Shown piece after piece: positions 1 to 7,003 of a stretch of 9,716 bases of DNA. The notes beneath the pieces were generated by a model. The model saw only the letters and a list, made by a program, of their open reading frames with translations. It ran no database searches and was not told where the DNA came from. Each line of letters begins with the position of its first letter. Positions within the stretch are counted from its first letter, which is position 1. Made by a program: the position numbers and the translations under genes. Origin of the DNA: Clostridiaceae bacterium UBA4839 (GTDB lineage Bacteria > Bacillota > Clostridia > Clostridiales > Caloramatoraceae); NCBI GenBank assembly GCA_002400085.1, contig DHEX01000054.1, positions 1-9,716 of the forward strand. The letters run 5' to 3'.

Positions 1-16
1 TCCCTTATTTGATAAA

Positions 17-496
17 TCAATATTTTATCCTCATTAATTGCACATCAATATCATCGTTTTTAATGTCTAAAACAGCACAGCCAGGGGCAGAATCTCTTGG
101 GAGGGATGTACTGCCGGGATTCAATAAAATCATTTCACCCTGCCTTTCAACACACTGTTTGTGAGTATGTCCAAATAGAACTATATCAGCATTTTCTTCT
201 AAACCTTTAAAATAAATATCATTTAAAGAATTGTACACACCATATTTATGCCCATGAGTAATAAAAATTCTTTTACCTTCAATTAAAAGAACTTTATCCC
301 TTTTTACCCCAGAAGCTATAAAATCATTATTCCCAGCTACATATTCAATAGGTTTATTATATTTTTGATTTATTTTTATCATATCTTTGTAATTGTCCCC
401 TAAATGTATTATCATATCCAGTTCACCCATACTAGCAATTGCTTTATCAAGCATGTACAAGTTTCCATGTGAATCACTAACCACACCTATCCTCAC
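17..496 (-). CDS. yfcE: YfcE/MJ0936-family metallophosphoesterase
   Basis: A 159-residue cytosolic phosphodiesterase-type enzyme of the calcineurin-like superfamily. All metal-binding motifs are visible in order, numbered from the GTG start: D8-S-H10, G-D34, G-N56-N-D, H81-G-H83 and G-H110-T-H112, followed by an LNPGS segment typical of the YfcE/MJ0936 group. Such enzymes bind two divalent metals and cleave phosphodiesters in vitro; the physiological substrate is usually unknown. I chose GTG at 496 over the in-frame ATG at 517, because GGAG at 507-510 lies ten bases before the GTG, the ATG has no ribosome binding site, and family members start with MRIG(V/I)(V/I)SD. It lies 110 bases downstream of rdgB on the same strand, a pairing common in clostridia, so cotranscription is likely although a weak internal promoter is possible. 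The family call is secure; the function is generic. Confidence 0.88.
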   Translation of the reverse strand: MRIGVVSDSHGNLYMLDKAIASMGELDMIIHLGDNYKDMIKINQKYNKPIEYVAGNNDFIASGVKRDKVLLIEGKRIFITHGHKYGVYNSLNDIYFKGLEENADIVLFGHTHKQCVERQGEMILLNPGSTSLPRDSAPGCAVLDIKNDDIDVQLMRIKY

Positions 497-576
497 TGAA
501 ATTTCACTCCAAGTCATAAAGAATTTTTACATAATTAAAATTATAATATAAGCCATCTTCCATAATTAATATTCTA

Positions 577-605
577 ATTATATACCCTTCAATTCATAAT
601 TTAAA
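577..605 (-). promoter_or_regulatory. Possible promoter for the metallophosphoesterase gene
   Basis: On the minus strand a perfect TATAAT (577-582) sits 17 bases after TTTAAA (600-605), a four-of-six match to the -35 consensus. It would start transcription about 75 bases before the GTG of the downstream gene. A second TATAAT lies at 540-545 without a good -35 partner. The region is so AT-rich that chance matches are expected, so this is only a candidate; readthrough from rdgB is the alternative. Confidence 0.28.
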
Positions 606-606
606 A

Positions 607-1242
607 CTATTCATTTAAATTCTTTGCATTGGGATTTACAAATTTATTATAAAATTCCTTCTTAAAATTTGAAAGAGCATTTCCTCTATGGCTTATAGCA
701 TTTTTCTCATCCTTTGAAAGTTCAGCAAAAGTTTTGCCTAAGCTTGGAACTATAAAAAGAGGATCGTATCCAAATCCATTTTCCCCCTTTTCCTTATGGC
801 CGATAAATCCTTCTACGGTTCCCATTGAAGTAATCTTATCCCCCTCAGGTGTTAAAAATACAATAGCACTTACAAACCTTGCACCCCTATCCTCATCCTT
901 TATATCCTTCATTTTTTCTAAAAGTTTTATATTATTTTTCTTATAATTTCCATGCTCTCCTGCATATCTTGCTGAGTAAACTCCTGGTTCACCATTTAAG
1001 GCATAAACTTCAAGGCCTGAATCATCAGCAATTGATGCTTCTCCTGTGATGTCTAAAATAGTTTTTGCTTTTATAAATGCATTTTCTTCAAAGGTTTTAC
1101 CAGTTTCCTCTATTTCAACATTAATTCCAGCTTCTTTCATAGATAAAACACGAAAACCATAGGGCACAAGAATATCCTTTATTTCACTTATCTTATGCTC
1201 ATTATTACTTGCAATAATAATTTTATTAAATTTATTTTCCAT
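607..1242 (-). CDS. rdgB: XTP/dITP diphosphatase (RdgB/HAM1 family)
   Basis: A 211-residue cytosolic house-cleaning pyrophosphatase that hydrolyses non-canonical purine nucleotides (dITP, XTP, ITP) to monophosphates and pyrophosphate, keeping deaminated bases out of DNA and RNA. Family motifs are clear: the N-terminal ASNNEHK nucleotide-binding segment (11-17), E-E-N-A-x-x-K-A (52-59), the catalytic ADDSGLEV block (72-79), GVYSARYAG (87-95), FGYDPLF (157-163) and AELS..EKN.ISHRG (173-187). Length fits the usual 190-210 residues. I place the start at ATG 1240-1242 because AAGGAG lies eight bases upstream; an in-frame ATG at 1270-1272 would add ten residues, lacks a ribosome binding site and lies outside the conserved fold. 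In many Firmicutes this gene follows rph and precedes the YfcE-like gene; here the upstream neighbour is instead divergent. Nothing is missing or broken. Confidence 0.95.
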   Translation of the reverse strand: MENKFNKIIIASNNEHKISEIKDILVPYGFRVLSMKEAGINVEIEETGKTFEENAFIKAKTILDITGEASIADDSGLEVYALNGEPGVYSARYAGEHGNYKKNNIKLLEKMKDIKDEDRGARFVSAIVFLTPEGDKITSMGTVEGFIGHKEKGENGFGYDPLFIVPSLGKTFAELSKDEKNAISHRGNALSNFKKEFYNKFVNPNAKNLNE

Positions 1243-1320
1243 TATACCACTCCTTCTTTTGTAACTTTGCATGTCCTTAGTGCATAGAATATATATAGAG
1301 ATTATTAATCTGGTGATTGT
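1243..1320. promoter_or_regulatory. Divergent intergenic promoter region
   Basis: These 78 bases separate two divergently transcribed genes, so both promoters should lie here or reach slightly into the genes. The centre (1285-1297) is an alternating A/T run that could serve as -10 on either strand. On the plus strand, TTGCAT (1267-1272), 17 bases, then TATATA (1290-1295); on the minus strand, TCACCA (1311-1316), 17 bases, then TATATT (1288-1293). Both -35 matches are only three of six. The two -10 candidates overlap, which would make the promoters mutually exclusive if real. GGTGAT (1312-1317) is a short-spaced ribosome binding site for the plus-strand gene. Confidence 0.35.
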
Positions 1321-2991
1321 ATGTTATTTTATGATTTTAAAGAAAACAATTATGTTTTTAAAGATTTATGTGATTCTCTATGTCTTTGGTCAGTAAATAA
1401 TGTAAAATGGTCCTGTCTATTTTCAGGTATTGGGATTATTGAGCCTCTTTCAAAAAAAGAAATAAAAAAAATTGAAGGCTTATATCGTGATAAAAAAGAA
1501 CTAAAGCATACTATTGATAATGTTGTAATACTAAAATGTATTTATAAGAAAGGTAAGCCGGTATTTGCTCAGCAGCCTTCATATATTGTAAATCCCGGAA
1601 AATATATGTGGAATCCCTCAAGCTTTAGTAAGGTTATTGACCCCTCATCCCAAGCCTTTGCAGTGCTTTCTTTACTTAAATCAGCAGTACTTATAAAAGA
1701 CAGTGATGAATTGACTGCATACATGATGTTTAAATGTGCTAAATCCATCTACAATTTTACTTCAACATATTTAAAAAATGACCAAGGACTTTACACTTCC
1801 TGTGAAAACAAAGAGAAAAAAGCCAGCAATAAAATATCCTTAAAATATTTAAAGAACAACCCAAAACTCATAGATCAGGTATATATGCATGAATCAGCAC
1901 TATACTTTTCCCATATAGCTTCTCACTTTAGTGAAAACATTGACAGCAAGGCAGCTTTGAAGTACAAAGATGATGCAAAGCATATATTTTTTTATCTATT
2001 TAATAACTATAACACATTATTAAATATGTCATCAAGAGACATAAGCCTCTGTATATCATCCTTTTGCAGATGTTATGAAATTGAAGATAATACTGCGGCA
2101 AAAAAAGCTTATAGGGATTTGATTGTAATTTTATGTGCTGAGCTTGAATCAAGAATTAATGAAAACGGAGAGGTTACAAGAAAGCAGGAAAACTTAGCAA
2201 AAACTTCTTTTATTTCTCACTTTAGAGCTGCTAATGCTCTTTTAGAAGGATATATGGCTACAAGCATAGATAAATTTAAATGTTCAGCTAATAAAATAAG
2301 TGAATACCTATTGGATTTTTATAACCAGTCCTCTGGCATTTTTAATCTTTCAAATGACTCTAAGATGAGCTTGACTATAAGGGATGTATGTGAAATTTTT
2401 AAATTTTTGGTATTGTATAGTTCAGTAAATAAAGATGTAAACATTTTTGAATTAATAAACAATTTTTATTATATAACCCTGAAAAGCTCAATAATTGTGC
2501 AAAGTGTACCTGAAGATGAGCAAAAATATATTTGGGAAAATGCAGAACTTCCTTCAGGGTCACCTCCTTGCCATGGAACTAATAAGGCACCAGTATTTTT
2601 AAAAAGCATAAAAATGGACTTTAAAAAGAATGGTATTCCTACCCCTTCAAAGAGCTTTAATAGTTTATATTCACTTTATTCAAGCTATTGTTTTTTGTTT
2701 TACCTTTCATCAATTGCAATGAATCAAAATAAAATTGACACAGACGAAAGGATCAATGAAGAATATATGTTAAGAGGCAAAAGTGAAATAACAGATATTG
2801 AAAATCAAATAGCAGAGCTAAATCTTCCTGATGAAAATAGTAAACTCAGCAATACAGCTTCAGTAGAAAATACCGGAAATCTAAATCTAAAGCAAAATCA
2901 GCTGCCAGATGATGATATTGCGGATAGCAGCCGTTTGAATATTACGGATGATAGCCATCGGGATAAAAAGCGCCATTATGAAGAATACTAA
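1321..2991 (+). CDS. Hypothetical protein, probable helical-repeat (alpha/alpha) fold
   Basis: A 556-residue protein I do not recognise. It has no signal peptide or membrane segment and looks cytosolic. The N-terminal ~100 residues look mixed alpha/beta. From about 109 to 395 there is a repeated pattern of two amphipathic helices joined by a loop and closed by a short turn: turns at QGLYTS (155-160), NTLLNM (231-236), NGEVTR (282-287) and SGIFNL (338-343). This periodicity resembles alpha/alpha-toroid proteins (GH-like barrels, epimerases), but I can identify no catalytic carboxylates, so no activity is claimed. A Cys/Pro segment PSGSPPCHGT (411-420) follows, and residues 478-556 are charged, Asn/Asp/Glu-rich and probably disordered. 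The ATG at 1321 has GGTGAT three bases upstream, a match to the 3' part of the Shine-Dalgarno sequence. The stop is 24 bases before the downstream small cysteine gene, so the two are probably one operon. Confidence 0.8.
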   Translation: MLFYDFKENNYVFKDLCDSLCLWSVNNVKWSCLFSGIGIIEPLSKKEIKKIEGLYRDKKELKHTIDNVVILKCIYKKGKPVFAQQPSYIVNPGKYMWNPSSFSKVIDPSSQAFAVLSLLKSAVLIKDSDELTAYMMFKCAKSIYNFTSTYLKNDQGLYTSCENKEKKASNKISLKYLKNNPKLIDQVYMHESALYFSHIASHFSENIDSKAALKYKDDAKHIFFYLFNNYNTLLNMSSRDISLCISSFCRCYEIEDNTAAKKAYRDLIVILCAELESRINENGEVTRKQENLAKTSFISHFRAANALLEGYMATSIDKFKCSANKISEYLLDFYNQSSGIFNLSNDSKMSLTIRDVCEIFKFLVLYSSVNKDVNIFELINNFYYITLKSSIIVQSVPEDEQKYIWENAELPSGSPPCHGTNKAPVFLKSIKMDFKKNGIPTPSKSFNSLYSLYSSYCFLFYLSSIAMNQNKIDTDERINEEYMLRGKSEITDIENQIAELNLPDENSKLSNTASVENTGNLNLKQNQLPDDDIADSSRLNITDDSHRDKKRHYEEY

Positions 2992-3015
2992 TGATAATTA
3001 AGGAGGTAATGCATA

Positions 3016-3195
3016 ATGACAAATATCAACTGTTCTGCTAAATGTAATTATGAGCAAAACGGTAAATGTACATTAAATCATGTAGGTGTAACTTCAGATG
3101 TTATGGGATATGGAACTGATTGTGCTTACTATACCCCCAAAAAAGAAAAGGAAAAAGTTAAACCCTCTTCGCAAACTCCTCCTAAGATACAATAA
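3016..3195 (+). CDS. Small four-cysteine protein, DUF1540-like
   Basis: A 59-residue protein too short for a normal ORF filter. It reads MTNINCSAKCNYEQNGKC at the start, with cysteines at 6, 10, 18 and 36, followed by a Lys/Pro/Ser-rich tail (41-59). The pattern of a CxxxC pair, an N-Y/N-rich turn, a third Cys, a short beta-like stretch (HVGVTSDV) and a final Cys near TDCAYY resembles DUF1540, a small domain found in clostridia, whose function is not established; the cysteines suggest metal binding, which is inference. A strong AGGAGG (3001-3006) lies nine bases before the ATG. A different-frame ATG at 3009 is too close to that site. It follows the 556-residue gene by 24 bases and precedes a terminator hairpin, so it is the last gene of that unit. 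Confidence 0.85.
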   Translation: MTNINCSAKCNYEQNGKCTLNHVGVTSDVMGYGTDCAYYTPKKEKEKVKPSSQTPPKIQ

Positions 3196-3197
3196 AA

Positions 3198-3253
3198 ATG
3201 GGGCGAACAATGCTCATCTCTATTAAAAACGGGCGAACAATGTTCGCCCCTGC
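3198..3253. repeat. Tandem duplicate of a GGGCGAACAATG hairpin unit
   Basis: GGGCGAACAATG occurs at 3201-3212 and again at 3231-3242, thirty bases apart, each preceded by a run of A. In the second copy the following bases complete a perfect hairpin; in the first the same 3' arm is present but altered at three positions (GCTCATCTC against GTTCGCCCC), so it looks like a decayed copy. Read on the minus strand, the intact copy begins GCAGGGG before the palindrome, close to the GTAGGGG heading of the REP-like arms at 9237-9314. Confidence 0.6.
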
Positions 3254-3258
3254 TTTTT
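3225..3258. terminator. Bidirectional rho-independent terminator
   Basis: A perfect eight-pair stem, GGGCGAAC (3231-3238) with GTTCGCCC (3242-3249) and an AAT loop. On the minus strand it is followed at once by GTTTTTAATA, a good terminator about 50 bases after the oppA stop. On the plus strand five T's (3254-3258) follow after a four-base offset, serving the small cysteine gene 35 bases upstream. The two units converge here, so one hairpin can end both transcripts. Confidence 0.75.
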
Positions 3259-3299
3259 AAATGATAATTTCAAAAGCCCAGAAAATCCGAGTTCTTAAA

Positions 3300-4946
3300 T
3301 TATTTTGCTGTCTTATCAACATAAGCATTTTGAAAATATACAAATCCAAGAACTGACTTGTAGGTACCCTTTACATAAGGCTTCATACAAACTATATTTT
3401 TATAATAGTAAAGCGGTATAATTGGCATATCATTCATAATTACATCTTCTGCCTGATGTAATAGCTGAACTCTTTTTGCCTTATCTGGTTCTCTTCTTGC
3501 TGCATTTATTAGTTTATCATATTCAGGGTTGCTGTATCCTGCATCATTTTGACCGCTGTTTGAAACCCACATATCAAGGAATGTCATAGGATCAACATAA
3601 TCTGCAATCCAGCCATGTCTTGCTACAGTATAGTCCTTGTCAGTTCTTGTTTTTTGGAATACCTTCCACTCCTGATTTTGAAGCTGAACATCAATACCTA
3701 AATTTGTTTTCCACATTTCCTGTATAGCGACTGCTACATTTTGATGCCCTGAACCGGTGTTATATAATATTGTAATCTTTGGGAATCCCTTCCCACCGGG
3801 ATACCCTGCATCTGCAAGTAGTTTTTTTGCAGTAGCTATGTCTCCTTCAGGTTTATAATAATCCTTATTTTTAAAATCAGTACCCTTTTCATCAATTGGA
3901 ATGTTTGGAGGTACCAATGTTGTTGCTGGTATCTGTCCTCCACGCATAACTTTCTCAACAATATCCTTTCTATTTATAGCATAAGCTAGTGCTTTTCTTA
4001 CCTTTACATCCTTAAGAACTTTTGCAGCTGCTGGATCAACCTTATCTGCCTTACTGGTTAAGTTAATTACATAAAAGTAATTTCCAAGGTATGGGACAGA
4101 CACAGCAGTTTTATCCTGTAAAAGTGTCGGAACTTCAGCACTTGGCGGTGATTCAATATAGTCTAAAGTACCTGATTTAAATGCCTGTAAATAGCTTGTA
4201 GCATCCTCAAGCATTTTCATTTCAAGCCTATCAAGTTTAACTGATTTTGAATCATAGTAGTTTGGATTTTTTTCAAGTACAATAGTATCTTTTGGCTTCC
4301 ACTCCTTAAGTTTAAATGCACCATCGCAAATAAAAGTTTCAGGTTTTGTAAACCAAGCTTTATCCTTTTCTACTACATCCTTTCTTACAGGCATATATGT
4401 AGGAAATGCGCAAAGATTCAGAAAATATGGAGTAGGGTATTCGAGCTTTACCTCAAGTGTAGTATCATTAAGTGCTTTTACACCCACATCATCTGCTGAT
4501 GCCTTTTTACTGTTATAAGCTTCACCATTTTTTAAATAATAAAGCTGATATGCATACTCTGCTGCAGTGTCCGGATTTAAAGCTCTTTTCCAAGCATATT
4601 CAAAATCCCCTGCTTTAAGCGGCTGCCCATCTGACCATTTTGCATCATTTCTTAATGTAAAAGTATAAGTAAGTCCATCTGCAGAGATTTTCCAATCTGT
4701 CGCTACTGCCTTTACAGCTATTTCTTTTTCATTAATCCTTGTTAATCCTTCAAAAGTATTTACTATAACTATTGCTCCATCAACTGCATTATTAAGTGCA
4801 GGATCTGCTGTGGCTGGCTCTGCTCCAAGATTATACTTTATTACCTGCTGTGCTGTAGATGAAGTTTTACACCCTGAATATAATGTGCATACAGCAGTAA
4901 CTGCAAGAACCATTGATAAAATTCTTACAAACTTTTTACTTTGCAT
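3300..4946 (-). CDS. oppA: Oligopeptide ABC transporter, substrate-binding lipoprotein
   Basis: A 548-residue extracellular peptide-binding protein of the SBP_bac_5 family. The N-terminus has a basic start (KKFVR), a hydrophobic core (9-22) and a lipobox-like LYSGC with lipidation predicted at Cys26, so it should be anchored to the outer face of the membrane. Family landmarks: GLTYTFTLRNDAKWSDG (91-107) with KAGDFEYAWKR, the hinge-side KVRKALAYAINRKDIV (315-330), and GWIADYVDPMTFLDMW (445-460), equivalent to the segment whose Asp (here D449) holds the peptide amino terminus in enterobacterial OppA. Length is typical. AGGAGAGG lies 6 bases before the ATG. It is the last gene of the opp operon, 54 bases after oppF with a stem-loop between, and ends at a strong hairpin. 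A paralogue begins upstream of the operon. Oligopeptide rather than dipeptide specificity is inferred. Confidence 0.93.
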   Translation of the reverse strand: MQSKKFVRILSMVLAVTAVCTLYSGCKTSSTAQQVIKYNLGAEPATADPALNNAVDGAIVIVNTFEGLTRINEKEIAVKAVATDWKISADGLTYTFTLRNDAKWSDGQPLKAGDFEYAWKRALNPDTAAEYAYQLYYLKNGEAYNSKKASADDVGVKALNDTTLEVKLEYPTPYFLNLCAFPTYMPVRKDVVEKDKAWFTKPETFICDGAFKLKEWKPKDTIVLEKNPNYYDSKSVKLDRLEMKMLEDATSYLQAFKSGTLDYIESPPSAEVPTLLQDKTAVSVPYLGNYFYVINLTSKADKVDPAAAKVLKDVKVRKALAYAINRKDIVEKVMRGGQIPATTLVPPNIPIDEKGTDFKNKDYYKPEGDIATAKKLLADAGYPGGKGFPKITILYNTGSGHQNVAVAIQEMWKTNLGIDVQLQNQEWKVFQKTRTDKDYTVARHGWIADYVDPMTFLDMWVSNSGQNDAGYSNPEYDKLINAARREPDKAKRVQLLHQAEDVIMNDMPIIPLYYYKNIVCMKPYVKGTYKSVLGFVYFQNAYVDKTAK

Positions 4947-4972
4947 ATTTTTCCTCTCCTTTTTATGTATAT

Positions 4973-4994
4973 TATCCGGCTAAAAAGCCGGATA
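4973..4994. other. Intercistronic stem-loop between oppF and oppA
   Basis: TATCCGGCT (4973-4981) pairs perfectly with AGCCGGATA (4986-4994) around an AAAA loop, a nine-pair GC-cored hairpin starting a few bases after the oppF stop and ending 26 bases before the oppA ribosome binding site region. In the direction of transcription it is followed by AATATACAT, not a proper U-run, so it is more likely a partial terminator, or an RNA-stability or processing structure that sets oppA expression apart from the rest of the operon. That role is inference. Confidence 0.6.
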
Positions 4995-5000
4995 TTTTCA

Positions 5001-5978
5001 TTAATATAGGTGACAAGCAACAAAATGGCCACTGCCAATATCTTTAAGCTCAGGAGTTATTTCTGAACAAATTGGTTTTGCAAATTTACATCTTCCTTTA
5101 AACCTGCATCCAGGCGGAGGATCAATTGGTGATGGAATTTCTCCTTCAAGAACAATCCTCTTTTTGCCTCTTGTAATTTTAGGATCAGGTACTGGTATTG
5201 CTGACAAAAGTGCTTGGGTATATGGGTGCATAGGATGCGTATATAGCTCATTACTTTCTGCAACTTCCATCATAACTCCAAGATACATAACTCCAACCTT
5301 GTTAGAAATATGCTTAACCATTGAAAGATCATGGGCAATAAATAAATAAGTTAATCCAAAATCGCTTTGTAAATCCTCAAGCATATTTACAACCTGTGCT
5401 TGAATGGATACATCAAGTGCAGATATTGGTTCATCACAGATTATAAATTCAGGCTGAACAGCAAGAGCTCTTGCAATACCAATTCTTTGCCTTTGTCCTC
5501 CTGAAAATTCATGAGGATATCTGTTGGCATGCTCACTATTTAAGCCAACCCTTTCAAGAAGATAATGAATTCTTTCGCTTCTTTCTTTTCCTGACATAAG
5601 CTTATGAATATCAATAGCTTCACCAACAATATCCCCAACTGTCATTCTGGAATCAAGTGAAGCATATGGATCCTGAAATATCATTTGCATCTTTTTTCTG
5701 TATGGAACCATTTCTTTATTGCTTAACTTTGCAATGTCTACCCCATCATAAATAATCTGCCCATCAGTAGGCTCATAAAGCTTTATAATGGTTCTGCCGC
5801 AAGTAGTTTTTCCACATCCTGATTCTCCAACAAGGCCTAATGTTTCGCCTTTATTAATAGTAAAAGAAACACTATCTACTGCTTTGACCAAACTTGTTGT
5901 TTTATTTAGAATTCCCTTTTTTATCGGAAAATATTTCTTTAAATTATTAATTTCAATTAATTTTTTATTTTCTCCCAT
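5001..5978 (-). CDS. oppF: Oligopeptide ABC transporter, ATP-binding protein OppF
   Basis: A 325-residue cytosolic ATPase subunit. Walker A GESGCGKT (51-58), Q-loop Q102 in MIFQDPYASLD, signature SGGQ (159-162), Walker B ending CDEP (181-184) and switch H216 are all intact, so it should hydrolyse ATP. The C-terminal oligopeptide/dipeptide transporter extension (HPYTQALLSAIP, 251-262) is present, with four cysteines at 291, 297, 304 and 322 in the arrangement that binds a [4Fe-4S] cluster in structurally studied relatives; the cluster here is inferred. The start overlaps the oppD stop as TAATG, which suggests translational coupling, with a G-run (5986-5991) inside the end of oppD as ribosome binding site. 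SGGQ with PIPV-type C-terminus and position after oppD identify it as the F rather than D subunit. Confidence 0.94.
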   Translation of the reverse strand: MGENKKLIEINNLKKYFPIKKGILNKTTSLVKAVDSVSFTINKGETLGLVGESGCGKTTCGRTIIKLYEPTDGQIIYDGVDIAKLSNKEMVPYRKKMQMIFQDPYASLDSRMTVGDIVGEAIDIHKLMSGKERSERIHYLLERVGLNSEHANRYPHEFSGGQRQRIGIARALAVQPEFIICDEPISALDVSIQAQVVNMLEDLQSDFGLTYLFIAHDLSMVKHISNKVGVMYLGVMMEVAESNELYTHPMHPYTQALLSAIPVPDPKITRGKKRIVLEGEIPSPIDPPPGCRFKGRCKFAKPICSEITPELKDIGSGHFVACHLY

Positions 5979-6988
5979 TATTTATCCCCCCTTTTAAAAG
6001 GTGATGAAACTTTCGGAGCATCCTTATGGTTTAACCAGCATGCTGCCTTATGATTTTCTCCAATTTCAAACATCGGCGGCCTATCTGTCATACAAATTTT
6101 CATAGTATATTCGCATCTTGGTGCAAATGGGCATCCCTTAGGAGGATTTAATAAATCCGGCGGCTGGCCCTCAATTGGTTTAAGCCTTTCCCTAATAAGA
6201 GTATTAGGGTTAGGAACGCTGCCTAAAAGCCCCCAGGTGTATGGATGCCTTGAATCATAAAATAAATCATCTGTATTAGCAGTTTCTACAAGCAATCCTC
6301 CATACATAACATTAATCCTTGAGCACACATCAGCTACTACTCCTAAATCATGAGTGATTAATATTATTGATGTATTTATCTTTTCCCTTAACTCCTTCAT
6401 TAATTCAAGAATTTGTGCTTGAATTGTAACATCAAGGGCAGTAGTAGGCTCATCAGCAATTAGTAGCTTAGGATCACAGGATAGCGCCATAGCAATCATA
6501 ACTCTTTGCCTCATACCACCTGAAAACTCATGAGGATACTGCTTCATTCTATCTTCAGGGCTTGGTATCCCAACTAATGACAGCATATGAGCAGCTCTTT
6601 TATATGCTTCAGCTTTATTCATATTCTTATGCTTTATTATTGGTTCTGTAATTTGATCACCAATTTTTAAAACTGGATTAAGTGATGTCATTGGATCTTG
6701 AAATATCATGCTGATGTCATTTCCCCTTATCTTTTCCATTTCCCCTTCATCTGCCTTAACCAAGTTTTTCCCTTCAAAATAAATATCTCCATTTATTATT
6801 TTTCCATTATCGGATAATAATTTCATAATCGACATCATTGTTATACTTTTGCCGCTGCCAGATTCCCCTACTATTCCTAAAGCCTCTCCTTTATCAAGAT
6901 AAAATGAAACTCCACGAACAGCTTTTACTTCACCGACATGAGTAAAAAATGATGTCTTTAAATCATTAACCTGAAGTAATTTTTCCAT
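5978..6988 (-). CDS. oppD: Oligopeptide ABC transporter, ATP-binding protein OppD
   Basis: A 336-residue ATPase that pairs with OppF beneath the OppB/OppC channel. Walker A GESGSGKS (41-48), Q97 in MIFQDPMTSLNP, signature SGGM (156-159) in the SGGMRQR form usual for OppD/DppD, Walker B ending ADEP (178-181) and H213 are present. The C-terminal extension carries cysteines at 286, 292, 299 and 317, again matching the [4Fe-4S]-type pattern known from relatives. After C317 there is a short basic tail (KRGDK), whose coding sequence contains the oppF ribosome binding site. The start at 6988 has GAAGGAG overlapping the oppC stop, 15 bases away, so it lies firmly in the operon. Complete and unremarkable. 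Confidence 0.94.
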   Translation of the reverse strand: MEKLLQVNDLKTSFFTHVGEVKAVRGVSFYLDKGEALGIVGESGSGKSITMMSIMKLLSDNGKIINGDIYFEGKNLVKADEGEMEKIRGNDISMIFQDPMTSLNPVLKIGDQITEPIIKHKNMNKAEAYKRAAHMLSLVGIPSPEDRMKQYPHEFSGGMRQRVMIAMALSCDPKLLIADEPTTALDVTIQAQILELMKELREKINTSIILITHDLGVVADVCSRINVMYGGLLVETANTDDLFYDSRHPYTWGLLGSVPNPNTLIRERLKPIEGQPPDLLNPPKGCPFAPRCEYTMKICMTDRPPMFEIGENHKAACWLNHKDAPKVSSPFKRGDK

Positions 6989-7003
6989 ACTCTATCTCTC
7001 CTT

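Noticed and set aside
562..581. ATAATTA and TAATTAT form an inverted repeat between rdgB and the metallophosphoesterase gene.
   Set aside because: The stem is seven A/T pairs only, in an AT-rich gap, and has no T-run placed for termination.
734..946. A 70-codon open frame on the plus strand opposite rdgB.
   Set aside because: It is antisense to the well-supported rdgB frame, lacks a ribosome binding site, and has Ser/Pro-rich shadow composition. The same applies to the frames at 5057-5263, 5164-5349, 5788-5997 and 7056-7298.
1243..1272. In-frame ATG at 1272 would lengthen RdgB by ten residues.
   Set aside because: No ribosome binding site precedes it, while the ATG at 1242 has AAGGAG at the right distance and begins just before the conserved fold.
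3009..3011. Alternative ATG upstream of the small cysteine gene.
   Set aside because: It is out of frame with the cysteine-rich protein and only two bases from the AGGAGG, too close for initiation.
6511..6525. OppD carries SGGM instead of SGGQ in the ABC signature.
   Set aside because: SGGMRQR is the usual form in OppD/DppD subunits, so this is not a degenerate site.
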